Positions 7,927 through 17,209 of a stretch of DNA of 64,000 nucleotides are shown piece by piece; position 1 is the first letter of the stretch, and each line of letters starts with the position of its first letter. The stretch is from Prevotella sp. UBA6994 (GTDB taxonomy: Bacteria > Bacteroidota > Bacteroidia > Bacteroidales > Bacteroidaceae). Both the position numbers and the translations under genes were made by a program. Location of the stretch: contig DJXW01000017.1 of assembly GCA_002449845.1 (NCBI GenBank), positions 5,942 to 69,941 on the forward strand. The letters are read 5' to 3'. The notes beneath the pieces were generated by a model that had not been told where the DNA came from, made no database searches, and worked only from the letters and a program-made list of their open reading frames with translations.

Positions 7927-8676
7927 TTATAAGTTTTTAGTTTTGATAATGTCAAACAGATATGTGAGTTTGATCACAATATTCCCGTAATTCGACTTAG
8001 AGAAATAGTCGCGTTTGGAATCGGCAAAGATGTTGCCAAGTCCGTAATAGTATCTTCCTTCAAGTATGAAATGTCCAACTTTGGGTATGGAATATTCCAA
8101 TCCCAAGCCACCCGCTATACCATAGTCGAAACGGTGTTGGATAGACATCGTGTCTTGGGCGCAAGTCTCGTTGATGCGGTCTTTCTGATTGCGTTCCTCG
8201 AATTTGAAATTCATTTTCGTACTCTCGCTCAGCAAGAAGCCGAATTGCGGACCTACCTGAAAGAAGAACTGCGCTCCTTTCTGCTCACGTCCCCACCCCA
8301 ATCGGGCGAAGAGAGGTATTTGAACATAATTGGCTGTTCGGCTGTATTCCTCTCTTATTCCCGTAACTGCGTTGATGACGGGCTGGTCGTTTCTGTCAAG
8401 AATATTCTCCTTCCATCCCAACTGGGCAAAGTTCACTTCACCGTACAAAGCGCAAATCGTACTGAAATACTTCTCGCTGACATACCTGGCGGAAATACCG
8501 CCCGTAATGCCGCCGTGTAAGCCTTGCGTTACGGAAGGCGTGAATCCCACGTTGCTCAACACGTAACCTCCATTAAAGCCCACGGAAAAATTGTTTCGGT
8601 ATTCTCCTATTTGTGCGGTCATTCGAACCGTGAACGTCAGGAGCAAGGCGAGAAGTATGACTAATCGATTTCTCAT
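7927..8676 (-). CDS. Outer-membrane beta-barrel protein, PorT-like family
   Basis: 249 residues. Signal peptide (LVILLALLLTFTVRMTAQ, cleavage after about residue 21), then alternating amphipathic strands ending in an aromatic strand (NYGNIVIKLTYLFDI), as in the outer-membrane beta-barrel (PF13568-like) group. Starts 2 bases after the stop of the LysM gene. No catalytic motif. PorT, the type IX secretion component, belongs to this wide family, but nothing here shows that specific role. Confidence 0.75.
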   Translation of the reverse strand: MRNRLVILLALLLTFTVRMTAQIGEYRNNFSVGFNGGYVLSNVGFTPSVTQGLHGGITGGISARYVSEKYFSTICALYGEVNFAQLGWKENILDRNDQPVINAVTGIREEYSRTANYVQIPLFARLGWGREQKGAQFFFQVGPQFGFLLSESTKMNFKFEERNQKDRINETCAQDTMSIQHRFDYGIAGGLGLEYSIPKVGHFILEGRYYYGLGNIFADSKRDYFSKSNYGNIVIKLTYLFDIIKTKNL

Positions 8677-8678
8677 TA

Positions 8679-10064
8679 TTAATAATTAATAGACTCAATA
8701 CGGTTGTCCACGGTGTAATGCACCAACATGAATGCCTCATTCTGCATACCGCCCATGCTATTGGTTTGCTTGAAGTTGAGCGGTGTTTGAATATGCGTAT
8801 AGACATTCTGGCTCTTCAAGCCCTTGAAATCAACACCATACTGATGCAATCCCTTGAGGAAGAAGTTGGCTTGGTCGTATCCCGTAAGGGCAAAGCGAGG
8901 AAGCGACTGTTGCATGTCGGTCTTGAACCATTGCTTATACTTTCTCTCCAACTGCTGGGTCAGAGCCGACTTTGAATTATAATAGAATGTGGTGGGGATA
9001 TACGCGTCATACTTATGGAAATACTCCGTGTAAACCCTTGTGTACATCAACCATTCCGTGTAGCCAAACATAGATATTTTCAAACTTGGATTAGCAGCAC
9101 GTGCAGTATTCAACCTTGCCAAGGTTGAATTGAGCTGTGGCGAACGGGCTGTATTGAGAATCACCACGTTTTGTTGCGAAGTGCTGAACGCACGGGCGAA
9201 AGCATCGTCGGGAGATTTCAAGTTGGTAATGCTATATTTCACGCCCTTCGCATCCAACTGCTCACGCAATCCTTTGGTGAAAGCACCCTTCTGACTGGTA
9301 GAGTCGTTGCAATCCACGAAGACGGGATGATGATTGGGAAATCGCTCCAAGAAAGCATTGATGGCATCCTTGTTGAGATTGCTCACCGACTGGTACACTT
9401 GGTATATCTGGGGATTGGTGTCAACCGTTCTGCCGTTGATGGAGAACGGGATCACCATCTTGATATTATAGGTGCGGCAAAACTCTGACAAGGCATTTAC
9501 CTGCTTGGTATAAAGAGGACCGAAGATGATATCGCAGTTGTCTGCGTTTTTCTCTAATAATGTCTGGCGAATATCTGCGTCAATGGGAACATTCCACGCA
9601 AACACCTCGGTAGAGATTCCTTGTTTCTTCAACGTGTCGCAAGCCATCAGTATGCCTCGGTAAAACTCCACCATGCGTCTGCCGTCGCCATCTACGTTGT
9701 GCAAAGGCAACATGATACCAACGCGAATGGCACGATTGCGCACGTCGTTGGCTCCGTAGAGCTTCAGGCGTTCAGCCTCGGCAGCCTTCTTTGCCTCGGC
9801 AGCCTTTTGTTCAGCCGTCTTCTCAAACGGTATGAAAATCATGTCGCCCTTCTTCAACTCGTATCCCTCTTTTTTCATGTCGGGATTGGCGTCCATCAAC
9901 TCTACTATAGAAATTTCATATTTCTTGGCTATACCAAACAACGTGTCTTTTTTCTTTGCCTTGTAGATGTCTCTCCACTTGTTAGATTGTGCCTGTGTGG
10001 GAATGACTAATGACAGGAAGAAGACAAGTAAAATACTTTTCAAACAAAATTTCATAATCGTCAT
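8679..10064 (-). CDS. LysM domain plus periplasmic-binding-protein type 1 domain
   Basis: 461 residues. Signal peptide (CLKSILLVFFLSLVIPTQAQ), a LysM repeat (about residues 32-80, KKDTLFGIAKKYEISIVELMDANPDMKK interrupted here for brevity), a short K/A/E linker, and a Leu/Ile/Val-binding-protein-like fold (IRVGIMLPLHNVDGDG, CDIIFGPLYTKQVNALSEFC). It probably sits in the periplasm bound to peptidoglycan through LysM. No ABC permease is nearby; it heads an operon with a beta-barrel and a peptide transporter. Start could be residue 1 or the Met at position 4 (10055). Confidence 0.85.
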   Translation of the reverse strand: MTIMKFCLKSILLVFFLSLVIPTQAQSNKWRDIYKAKKKDTLFGIAKKYEISIVELMDANPDMKKEGYELKKGDMIFIPFEKTAEQKAAEAKKAAEAERLKLYGANDVRNRAIRVGIMLPLHNVDGDGRRMVEFYRGILMACDTLKKQGISTEVFAWNVPIDADIRQTLLEKNADNCDIIFGPLYTKQVNALSEFCRTYNIKMVIPFSINGRTVDTNPQIYQVYQSVSNLNKDAINAFLERFPNHHPVFVDCNDSTSQKGAFTKGLREQLDAKGVKYSITNLKSPDDAFARAFSTSQQNVVILNTARSPQLNSTLARLNTARAANPSLKISMFGYTEWLMYTRVYTEYFHKYDAYIPTTFYYNSKSALTQQLERKYKQWFKTDMQQSLPRFALTGYDQANFFLKGLHQYGVDFKGLKSQNVYTHIQTPLNFKQTNSMGGMQNEAFMLVHYTVDNRIESINY

Positions 10065-10080
10065 TTTTAGTTTATTCGTG

Positions 10081-10088
10081 CAAACTTA
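10081..10088 (-). promoter_or_regulatory. -7 box for LysM-barrel-POT operon
   Basis: TAAGTTTG on the minus strand, followed by C, 16 bases before the start codon. No clear -33 element. Confidence 0.65.
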
Positions 10089-10137
10089 CATATTTTTTTT
10101 CAATTAAAACACTTGTTACTTAAAAAAGTTGCGAGAA

Positions 10138-11451
10138 TCACGCAACAGCACGGTGAGACCTGATGCCATAAACGCAAATAATCACGAAACAAAGCAACGG
10201 CAAGATAAACGAGACATTGACTGCCGGATGACCCATCACCACCTGCTGGTCGATAATCATTCCCTGCAACGGGGGCATCAGTGCGCCACCTACGATAGCC
10301 ATCACGAGAAAAGCTGCTCCAAGCGTGGTGTCTCTGCTGTCAACGCCCTCAAGAGCAATACCATAAATCGTGGGGAACATCAACGACATGAAGAAGCTAA
10401 TGCCCACCAAGCAATACAATCCCGGCATTCCGACAATGAGAATGGCTCCCAAGGAACACAATCCTGCTCCCACGGCAAAGAGGGAGAGCAACACTCGGGT
10501 ATTGACATATCGCATGAGGAAGGTGGCGATAAACCTACTCGACAAGAACAGCGTCATTGCCACGATGTTGTAGGTCTGCGCCGTAGCCTTGTTGATTCCT
10601 AAATAATCAGCATATTGGATAATGAATGTCCACGTCATGATTTGCGCAGCCACATAGAACATCTGCGCCAACACACCTTCACGATACACCTTGTTTCTCC
10701 AGAGATTTCTCAGTGTCTCGCCCGTGGTATGAATCTTGCCCACGGCTTTCTGCTCTTCGCTTTGTGTCTTCGGCATTTTGGTCAATGCAATGATGATAAA
10801 CACACAAACCACCACCAAGCCAATGGCAACGTATGGGTTGCGGATAACAGCCAGATCGTGCAAGCGAATGTCTGCCTTTTCTGCCTCAGACAGAAGGGGG
10901 AAGATGATTTGTCCTGCCGCATCGCGCCTATCTGAAATAAGTTGCGGCAATACGATGAGTGAGGCTACGCTCATTCCACAAAGCGAGCCCATCGGGTTAA
11001 ACGCCTGTGCCAAGTTGAGGCGACGGGTAGAAGTTTCCTTATCACCCAATGAGAGGATAAAGGGGTTGGCTGTGGTCTCTAAGAAAGCCAAGCCAAACGT
11101 GAGGATATATAGCGACAAACAGAAGAAAGTAAACTCCTGATAAGCTGCCGCAGGAATGAACAGGAATGCGCCAATGGCATAGAGCGCCAAGCCCAACAAG
11201 ATACCTTTCTTATAACTGTATCGGCGAATGAAGAGCGCTGCTGGGATAGCCATCGTAGCATAACCGCCATAAAAAGCAAACTGAACCATCGAGGCTTTGG
11301 CAGCCGACAGTTCCATCACCGTCTGAAAGGCTGCCACCATAGGATTGGTAATGTCGTTGGCAAATCCCCAAAGGGCGAACAACGACGTGACAAGGATAAA
11401 CGTAAACAGGTATTTACGCGGTACGAGTTTTGGAGAATCTTCCTTATTCAT
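10138..11451 (-). CDS. fucP: Sugar MFS transporter, L-fucose:H+ symporter family
   Basis: 437 residues, 12 predicted membrane segments. Resembles the FHS group (FucP/GluP/NagP): TSLFALWGFANDITNPM near the N-terminus, FALWGF and ETTANPFI motifs, NLAQAFNPMGSL, and a long C-terminal half with EGVDSRDTT. It would import fucose or a related hexose with protons. Last gene of the trmH-like/membrane/hisB operon (21 bases after hisB), with no fucose catabolic genes beside it, so the exact sugar is uncertain and the symbol is by family only. Confidence 0.8.
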   Translation of the reverse strand: MNKEDSPKLVPRKYLFTFILVTSLFALWGFANDITNPMVAAFQTVMELSAAKASMVQFAFYGGYATMAIPAALFIRRYSYKKGILLGLALYAIGAFLFIPAAAYQEFTFFCLSLYILTFGLAFLETTANPFILSLGDKETSTRRLNLAQAFNPMGSLCGMSVASLIVLPQLISDRRDAAGQIIFPLLSEAEKADIRLHDLAVIRNPYVAIGLVVVCVFIIIALTKMPKTQSEEQKAVGKIHTTGETLRNLWRNKVYREGVLAQMFYVAAQIMTWTFIIQYADYLGINKATAQTYNIVAMTLFLSSRFIATFLMRYVNTRVLLSLFAVGAGLCSLGAILIVGMPGLYCLVGISFFMSLMFPTIYGIALEGVDSRDTTLGAAFLVMAIVGGALMPPLQGMIIDQQVVMGHPAVNVSFILPLLCFVIICVYGIRSHRAVA

Positions 11452-11472
11452 GATATTAGGTTTTAGAGTAGT

Positions 11473-12543
11473 TTATAATGTTCCTTTTGTGGAAGGCAAC
11501 TCATAATGGTAGATGTCTCTTTTCACCGCCATCTTCAGCGAACGAGCCAATGCCTTGAAGATTCCTTCTATCTTATGGTGCTCATTGGTTCCCTCTGCCT
11601 TGACGTTGAGATTCATGCGGGCGGCATCCGACAAGCTCTTGAAGAAATGCAGGAACATCTCGGTGGGCATCTCCCCTACCTTCTCACGATGAAACTCCGC
11701 ATCCCATACCAGCCATGGCCTTCCTCCAAAGTCTAACGCCACCTGGCACAAGCAATCGTCCATAGGCAGACAATACCCGTATCGTTCTATTCCGCGCTTG
11801 TCGCCCAAGGCTTTCAAGATACACTCGCCCAAGGCAATAGCCGTGTCTTCTATGGTGTGATGCTCATCTACGAAGAGGTCGCCCTTGGTGTGAATGGTCA
11901 AGTCCATCATTCCGTGCTTGCCTATTTGCTCCAGCATGTGGTCGAAGAATCCCAAGCCCGTAGAAATGTCGCATTTGCCAGAGCCGTCAAGGTCTATCCG
12001 CACATAGATGTCGGTTTCCTTGGTGGTTCTTCTCACCTCTGCCACTCGCTCGCCGGCAAAGAGGATTTCGGCAACCTTATCCCACGTCATTCCATCCTCG
12101 CCCAATATCAGCGCCTTGCATCCCAGATTCTCAGCCAACTGGCGGTCGGTGGCTCGGTCGCCAATCACATAACTATTGGGAATGTCGTATTCAGGATTGT
12201 TGATGTAATCGGTGAGCATCCCGATACCAGGTTTACGCATCGGAGACATATCGTTTGGGAAGTGCGTATCTATGCGATAGTCGTCGAAAACGATACCTTC
12301 ACCTTTCAGCGACTGTAGGATGAAATTGTGAACGGGCCAAAACGTCTCTTCGGGGAATGAAGGTGTTCCCAATCCGTCTTGGTTTGACACCATCACAAAG
12401 AGAAAGTCTAAGTGTTGACGGATGAAGGAGAGGTTGCGAAACACGCCATCTACGAACTTCAATTTCTCAAACGAGTCAACTTGTTCGTCTTCTGGCTCGC
12501 ACACAAGGGTACCGTCACGGTCAATAAACAATATTTTTTTCAT
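11473..12543 (-). CDS. hisB: Bifunctional histidinol-phosphatase / imidazoleglycerol-phosphate dehydratase
   Basis: 356 residues. N-terminal HAD phosphatase (DRDGTLVCEPEDEQ, catalytic Asp in DRDGT; KPGIGML) and C-terminal IGP dehydratase (about residues 165-356; GFFDHML, DEHHTIEDTAIALGE and a later HHKIE motif). It catalyses steps 6 and 8 of histidine synthesis. ATG at 12543 follows the preceding stop by 2 bases; an in-frame TTG at 12549 overlaps that stop and is less likely. It is 13 kb from hisG-hisD-hisC, unlike the common Bacteroidetes arrangement hisGDCB. Confidence 0.95.
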   Translation of the reverse strand: MKKILFIDRDGTLVCEPEDEQVDSFEKLKFVDGVFRNLSFIRQHLDFLFVMVSNQDGLGTPSFPEETFWPVHNFILQSLKGEGIVFDDYRIDTHFPNDMSPMRKPGIGMLTDYINNPEYDIPNSYVIGDRATDRQLAENLGCKALILGEDGMTWDKVAEILFAGERVAEVRRTTKETDIYVRIDLDGSGKCDISTGLGFFDHMLEQIGKHGMMDLTIHTKGDLFVDEHHTIEDTAIALGECILKALGDKRGIERYGYCLPMDDCLCQVALDFGGRPWLVWDAEFHREKVGEMPTEMFLHFFKSLSDAARMNLNVKAEGTNEHHKIEGIFKALARSLKMAVKRDIYHYELPSTKGTL

Positions 12544-12545
12544 AA

Positions 12546-13469
12546 TCAAGATTGATAAGAATGTGTTTGGTTTGGCAATTCTTTTTTCTGCGATTCTCTG
12601 TCCATCTCATTGCGACGAATGGAACCGTATGCGTAATACAACACGAACAATGCCCATGTTATAAAATGGAAGACGATGAAATACACCACGGTGAATGTGA
12701 TGAAATACAGCCATCCGAAATAAGAAGGCAGTCCTGACGGGTCGCCCATCGCCATACTTTTCAAGGCACTAACCTGGGAAATCACCAAGACGAACACGGG
12801 CATCATGATGACACCGATGAACACCAAAGCTATCAGCGTGATGACGAAATAAATGACAAATAAGAATCCCCAATGCCTGAAGCCCTCCTTCAGGGAAGGG
12901 AAAAACATCTGTCGGAGCTTCCTGTCTTCTATCATGAATTGCATAAATACATAGTAAAGGGGTATCAGCAACAAGAAGATCATCACTCCTATCACTCCAG
13001 TAATCCCTATCACTTTTAATATCCAAGTCCCATCGACAAGTGGTTGTGTCGTTTCTGAAGGTTTGAAATAATATGCCAGTCCACCCGCTATCGCTCCAAT
13101 AATCACACCAATGACAATACCTATCAGCATATACGTCACCAACAACTTCACTATCTTGATGACATTGGCACGAAGACCTTGTACATTCAACAAATGGAAT
13201 ACATTTGCCAACATCCATACGTATGCCACCAATGTCAATAAGTTGATGATGCCATATAAGACAATAGATTGGTTGTCTGCAAGAAATGCTCCCGACATAA
13301 TATCGAGAGATTGCAAATACGTCTTGACATTCCATGCCAACAACATGGAAAGTACAAGGAAAGGAAGCCATAACTTCGAGAAAATGCGCTTGAAGTTGGT
13401 ATTAAACAATGTGTATGCTGCTTTTACGCATTTAGAAACATTACGTGTCTTGTATAATTCTTGTTCCAT
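12546..13469 (-). CDS. Polytopic inner-membrane protein, unknown function
   Basis: 307 residues with about six hydrophobic segments (for example LWLPFLVLSMLLAW, IINLLTLVAYVWMLANVF, LVTYMLIGIVIGVIIGAIAG, FLFVIYFVITLIALVFIGVI). A basic N-terminus and polar C-terminal tail are probably cytoplasmic. No catalytic motif recognised. Sits between the trmH-like gene and hisB with gaps of 5 and 2 bases, so it is co-transcribed with them; the functional link is unclear. Confidence 0.75.
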   Translation of the reverse strand: MEQELYKTRNVSKCVKAAYTLFNTNFKRIFSKLWLPFLVLSMLLAWNVKTYLQSLDIMSGAFLADNQSIVLYGIINLLTLVAYVWMLANVFHLLNVQGLRANVIKIVKLLVTYMLIGIVIGVIIGAIAGGLAYYFKPSETTQPLVDGTWILKVIGITGVIGVMIFLLLIPLYYVFMQFMIEDRKLRQMFFPSLKEGFRHWGFLFVIYFVITLIALVFIGVIMMPVFVLVISQVSALKSMAMGDPSGLPSYFGWLYFITFTVVYFIVFHFITWALFVLYYAYGSIRRNEMDRESQKKELPNQTHSYQS

Positions 13470-13474
13470 ATCGT

Positions 13475-14251
13475 TTATATCATACTATGAGAATCGTTCA
13501 TAATCATCTGCCGACGAAACTCCGCACAGGTAATGGCGGTGGCGATGGCTACGTTCAAACTGTCTGCGGTAACCCGCCCTTCGGGAAAAATGGGAATCAG
13601 CAACCGTCTGTTTACTCTTTCTGCCACTTGTGGCGATATTCCGTTGCCCTCGTTTCCCATCACTATCAAGCCGTTGGGTGTGAGAGGTTTGGAATAGATG
13701 CTCTCACCATCGAGGAATGTGCCGTAAACGGGGTAGCCCACGGGCAGGGAATCAATCAACTCCAGCAAGTCTGCATACACCACATCTACTCTTGCAATGC
13801 TTCCCATCGTGGCTTGAATGACCTTGGGATTGTAAACGTCGACGGTATTCTCACTACAGAAGATTTTCTCTATGCCAAACCAATCGGCTATGCGAATGAT
13901 CGTACCCAAGTTTCCGGGGTCTTGAACATCGTCGAGGGCAATGGCGCACTGGTTGACATCAAAACTTGCAGAGACTTCTCTCTGCGGAAACACCGCCAAC
14001 ACCTCTTGGGGATGTTGCAAGAAGCTCACCTTGCGCAACTCTTCATCTGTCACCTCTATCGTTTCAGCATCCTTCAGACGGAAGGATTGCCTGTTCCACC
14101 AGTCAGACGTGGCAACCACCATCTTAGCAGGCATTACTTCCAGGAGATCGCCCACCACTTTAGGACCTTCTGCCACGAAAACCCCTTCTTCCTTGCGGTT
14201 TTTCTTTCTCTCCAACGAGTGAATATATTTCAATTTTGCCTTACTAATCAT
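13475..14251 (-). CDS. TrmH/SpoU-family RNA 2'-O-methyltransferase
   Basis: 258 residues from the ATG at 14251 (MISKAKLKYIHSLERKK); an upstream ATG at 14329 precedes the promoter. N-terminal substrate-binding part (GVFVAEGPKVVGDLLE), then the SPOUT knot domain: ALDDVQDPGNLGTIIRIADW (motif 1, conserved N and R), LIVMGNEGNGIS (motif 2) and LLIPIFPEGRVTADSLNVAIATAI (motif 3 region). SAM-dependent methylation of rRNA or tRNA ribose; the target nucleotide is not deducible. First gene of the operon with hisB. Confidence 0.9.
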   Translation of the reverse strand: MISKAKLKYIHSLERKKNRKEEGVFVAEGPKVVGDLLEVMPAKMVVATSDWWNRQSFRLKDAETIEVTDEELRKVSFLQHPQEVLAVFPQREVSASFDVNQCAIALDDVQDPGNLGTIIRIADWFGIEKIFCSENTVDVYNPKVIQATMGSIARVDVVYADLLELIDSLPVGYPVYGTFLDGESIYSKPLTPNGLIVMGNEGNGISPQVAERVNRRLLIPIFPEGRVTADSLNVAIATAITCAEFRRQMIMNDSHSMI

Positions 14252-14266
14252 TGTACGAAATTTGTG

Positions 14267-14274
14267 CAAAGATA
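14267..14274 (-). promoter_or_regulatory. -7 box for the trmH-like/hisB/fucP operon
   Basis: TATCTTTG on the minus strand followed by C, 15 bases before the ATG at 14251. Confidence 0.65.
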
Positions 14275-14349
14275 ATAAAAAGAGGTGAGAAGTGACAGGT
14301 ACAACAAAAGTTTTTTGACATAACAGCATGAACTTTCATTATTTTTATG

Positions 14350-14357
14350 TAATTTTG
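14350..14357 (+). promoter_or_regulatory. -7 box abutting the tamL start
   Basis: TAATTTTG followed by C ends only 5 bases before the ATG at 14363. If used, the transcript would begin at or within a few bases of the start codon (leaderless or nearly so). Confidence 0.55.
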
Positions 14358-14362
14358 CATGT

Positions 14363-16582
14363 ATGAATTGGCTTTACCGACATTTTCTCTCTTTTGCTAT
14401 ATGCGGTATGATTATTTTACTGGCTGGTTGTTCTGCTACGAAATTCGTACCAGACGGTAAATACATGTTGTCTAAAAACACGATCGTGAGCGACCAAGAG
14501 GAGTTTAATGCTGCCAGTCTGAATCCGTATATTCGGCAAAATGCCAATTCTAAATGGTTCTCGCTCATCAAGATTCCACTGGGCGTTTATGCACTCTCTG
14601 GTACTGACACGACGAAATGGAGGAATCGCTTCTTGCAAAGATTAGGCGAGGCTCCCGTCATCTTCGACAGTCTGCAAGCCCAACTCACATGTAACGACTT
14701 GACCATTGCCATGCAAAACATGGGACACCTTCATGCTTCTACCGAAATGACTCTCAAGACAAAAGGCAAAAAGCTGAAGGCGAAATACATTCTCCACCCC
14801 AGGGAGCTGTATTACATCCGTAACGTGGAGTTAGACATTCAAGACGATAACATCAGGGAGTTTCTGACGAAAGACATGGAGAACAGCAACTTGCTCAACG
14901 AAGGGAAAATTTTTTCCATCGACAACTTAGATGCTGAACGCAAACGCATCACCTCTCTTCTCATGAGCCGTGGCTATTATCACTTTCACAAAGACTTTAT
15001 CCAGTTTTCAGCAGATACGGCTAAAAACGACAAGGGAGTGGACGTGACGCTTCACTTATTGCCTTATCGTGTAAACGAAGAGGATGTGAAGGGAAGACCT
15101 CATCCGCTCTACACGGTAAGAAGCGTCAATTTCGTGAGTGGAGAGAATGAAGAGATGAGCCTCCGACAAAAGACCTTGGAAAACAACACTGCCATTCAAG
15201 CAGGTAAATTGTTTAACAGCAACGACTTGCAAAAGACTTACAACAACTTTGCACGATTGCAGACCGTGAAATATACCAACATCAGATTCACGGAGATTCC
15301 CGACTCGCAATTGCTGGATTGTAACATTCAAATCAGTCTCAACAAACCATCATCCCTGTCGTTCCAACCAGAGGGCACAAATACGGCGGGCGACTTTGGT
15401 GCAGCGGCTTCGCTCACCTACTCTAACCGAAACTTATTCAAGGGGGCTGAAGTGTTTAGCCTCCAACTACGTGGCGCATACGAAGCCATTACGCAATTGG
15501 AAGGTTACCAAAACAGCAACTTCATGGAGTATAGCGCAGAGGCAAAACTGATGTTTCCACGCTTTCTCGCCCCATTCCTCTCCAAGTCGTTCAAGCGGAG
15601 AAGTACGGCAACGTCTGAGCTGTCGTTTGGCTATGATTTGCAAAACCGACCTGAGTTCCACCGTCGAGTCTTCTCATTGGCTTGGCGTTATCGTTGGAAT
15701 GCACCTAAACAACGCATGAACTATCGCCTCGACTTGTTTGACCTCAACTATGTCTTCATGCCGTGGATTAGTTCTACTTTCAAGCATGATTACTTGGATA
15801 GCGTGAGCAACAGAAACGCCATCCTCAAATACAATTACGAAGACCTCTTCATCATGAAGACGGGATTAACCGTCACGTATAACAATGGTACTCATGCCAT
15901 ACGTACCAGTATCGAGACTTCAGGCAACTTGCTCAATGCAGCCTCGTATTTTTTGGGACAGAAGAAGAATGACAAAGACCAATATACCTTATTTAATATA
16001 GCCTTTGCACAATACGTGAAATTCGACTTCGATTATACCAGGATGTTTCAGTTCGATAAAAACAACCAACTGGTATTCCACGGTGCCTTGGGGTTTGCCT
16101 ATCCCTATAGCAACAGTACCATCCTACCGTTCGAGAAAAGATATTTCGCAGGTGGAGCCAACTCCATGCGTGGATGGAGCGTGAGAGGATTGGGACCAGG
16201 CAAGTACAAGGGTAGTCATGGACGAATAGACTTCATCAACCAAACGGGTGACATGAAGCTTGAAATGAACTTGGAATACCGCACCAAGCTCTTTTGGAAA
16301 CTGTATGGTGCAGCCTTCATCGATGCCGGCAACATCTGGACCATCCGTAACTATGCTGACCAACCAGGCGGTCAGTTTGTTCTGAAAGACTTCTACAAGG
16401 AGATTGCCATGAACTATGGATTTGGCATTCGCCTGAACTTCGACTACTTCATCCTCCGAATGGATCTCGGCATGAAAGCCATCAACCCTGCGTATGACTA
16501 CGAAGACGAGCATTGGGCTATCTTGCACCCCAACTTCTCCCGCGATTACTCATTCCACTTTGCCGTGGGAATGCCGTTCTAA
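14363..16582 (+). CDS. tamL: TamL-type Omp85/BamA-family outer-membrane lipoprotein
   Basis: 739 residues. Lipoprotein signal with lipobox LAGC (C23), POTRA-like modules to about residue 320 (for example YYIRNVELDIQDDN, LYTVRSVNFVSGENEE), then a 16-strand Omp85 barrel with the conserved GGANSMRGWSVRGLGPG loop (L6 RGW/RGF-type motif) and a C-terminal strand ending in FHFAVGMPF. The lipid anchor plus barrel is the Bacteroidetes TamL form, which works with a TamB-like protein in envelope biogenesis; TamB is not in the window. ATG at 14363 is needed to give the signal peptide its basic N-terminus. Confidence 0.88.
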   Translation: MNWLYRHFLSFAICGMIILLAGCSATKFVPDGKYMLSKNTIVSDQEEFNAASLNPYIRQNANSKWFSLIKIPLGVYALSGTDTTKWRNRFLQRLGEAPVIFDSLQAQLTCNDLTIAMQNMGHLHASTEMTLKTKGKKLKAKYILHPRELYYIRNVELDIQDDNIREFLTKDMENSNLLNEGKIFSIDNLDAERKRITSLLMSRGYYHFHKDFIQFSADTAKNDKGVDVTLHLLPYRVNEEDVKGRPHPLYTVRSVNFVSGENEEMSLRQKTLENNTAIQAGKLFNSNDLQKTYNNFARLQTVKYTNIRFTEIPDSQLLDCNIQISLNKPSSLSFQPEGTNTAGDFGAAASLTYSNRNLFKGAEVFSLQLRGAYEAITQLEGYQNSNFMEYSAEAKLMFPRFLAPFLSKSFKRRSTATSELSFGYDLQNRPEFHRRVFSLAWRYRWNAPKQRMNYRLDLFDLNYVFMPWISSTFKHDYLDSVSNRNAILKYNYEDLFIMKTGLTVTYNNGTHAIRTSIETSGNLLNAASYFLGQKKNDKDQYTLFNIAFAQYVKFDFDYTRMFQFDKNNQLVFHGALGFAYPYSNSTILPFEKRYFAGGANSMRGWSVRGLGPGKYKGSHGRIDFINQTGDMKLEMNLEYRTKLFWKLYGAAFIDAGNIWTIRNYADQPGGQFVLKDFYKEIAMNYGFGIRLNFDYFILRMDLGMKAINPAYDYEDEHWAILHPNFSRDYSFHFAVGMPF

Positions 16583-16604
16583 GGAAACTGTAAATATTTC
16601 ATCG

Positions 16605-16728
16605 GGGGGCAATTGACAATTCATAATTGACAATTCATAATTCATAATTGACAATTCACAATTGACAATTCATAATTGACAATTCATAATTCATAATTGA
16701 TAATTCATAATTCACAATTGAAGATTTG
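16605..16728. repeat. Tandem array of ACAATTCATA/ATTGACA units
   Basis: About 120 bp of degenerate 7- to 14-base units built from ACAATTCATA and ATTGACA, starting 22 bases after the tamL stop. CAATTG at the junctions makes the array partly self-complementary. Non-coding. First of three stacked repeats in the convergent interval 16583-17209. Confidence 0.85.
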
Positions 16729-16739
16729 TCTCGGTTTAT

Positions 16740-16919
16740 CCCAAATCGGTCATTAGGACCGTTATTTTCGTGGCTATCCTCGTAACTATTTGATAATGAA
16801 GCTTTTGTGAATTACATTTTCTAATAACCGCCATTAGAAAAACAATTTCGCAAATAACTTATTCTCAACATATTACAAACCTGACCACGGATTATTGCAC
16901 TTCTAACGACCGATTTGGG
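16740..16919. repeat. 180-bp element bounded by 17-bp inverted repeats
   Basis: CCCAAATCGGTCATTAG (16740-16756) and its inverted copy with one mismatch (16903-16919) bound a 146-bp non-coding core. The core contains a smaller hairpin (TTCTAAT/ATTAGAA). Layout is that of a miniature inverted-repeat element, but no target-site duplication was established. Confidence 0.65.
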
Positions 16920-16939
16920 GTTATTTGTCGCAATCAAAG

Positions 16940-17186
16940 GAAATGCCGTAGGCATTAGATGTTAGTAGCCAGCTATGCAGGCCTGCCGTTAGGTAGACCG
17001 AAATGGCTGGGAAGGAATGTTGGGTGTGAGGAAAGCCTGCCGTAGGTAGGCAATATGGAATATGTATATGTCCCCTACCTACGGCAGGGAATCCCGATTG
17101 CAACATCCGTCTTTCCAGCCATTTCACCGTACCTTTCGGCACGGCTGTATGGCTGGCTACTGACATCTGATGCCTATCGGCATCTT
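16940..17186. repeat. About 245-bp imperfect palindrome
   Basis: Outer arms of about 70 bases (16941-17010 with 17114-17185) match at roughly 80 percent by eye and share GATGTTAGTAGCCAGC-like and GAAATGGCTGG blocks. An inner perfect 15-base pair, CCTGCCGTAGGTAGG (17036-17050) with CCTACCTACGGCAGG (17074-17088), forms the tip. Short ORFs on both strands here are by-products of the palindrome. Confidence 0.75.
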
Positions 17187-17209
17187 TCCGAACACAAAAG
17201 GATTTGTGC

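Noticed and set aside
16605..16728. CRISPR-like tandem array
   Set aside because: Simple degenerate repeats without unique spacers.
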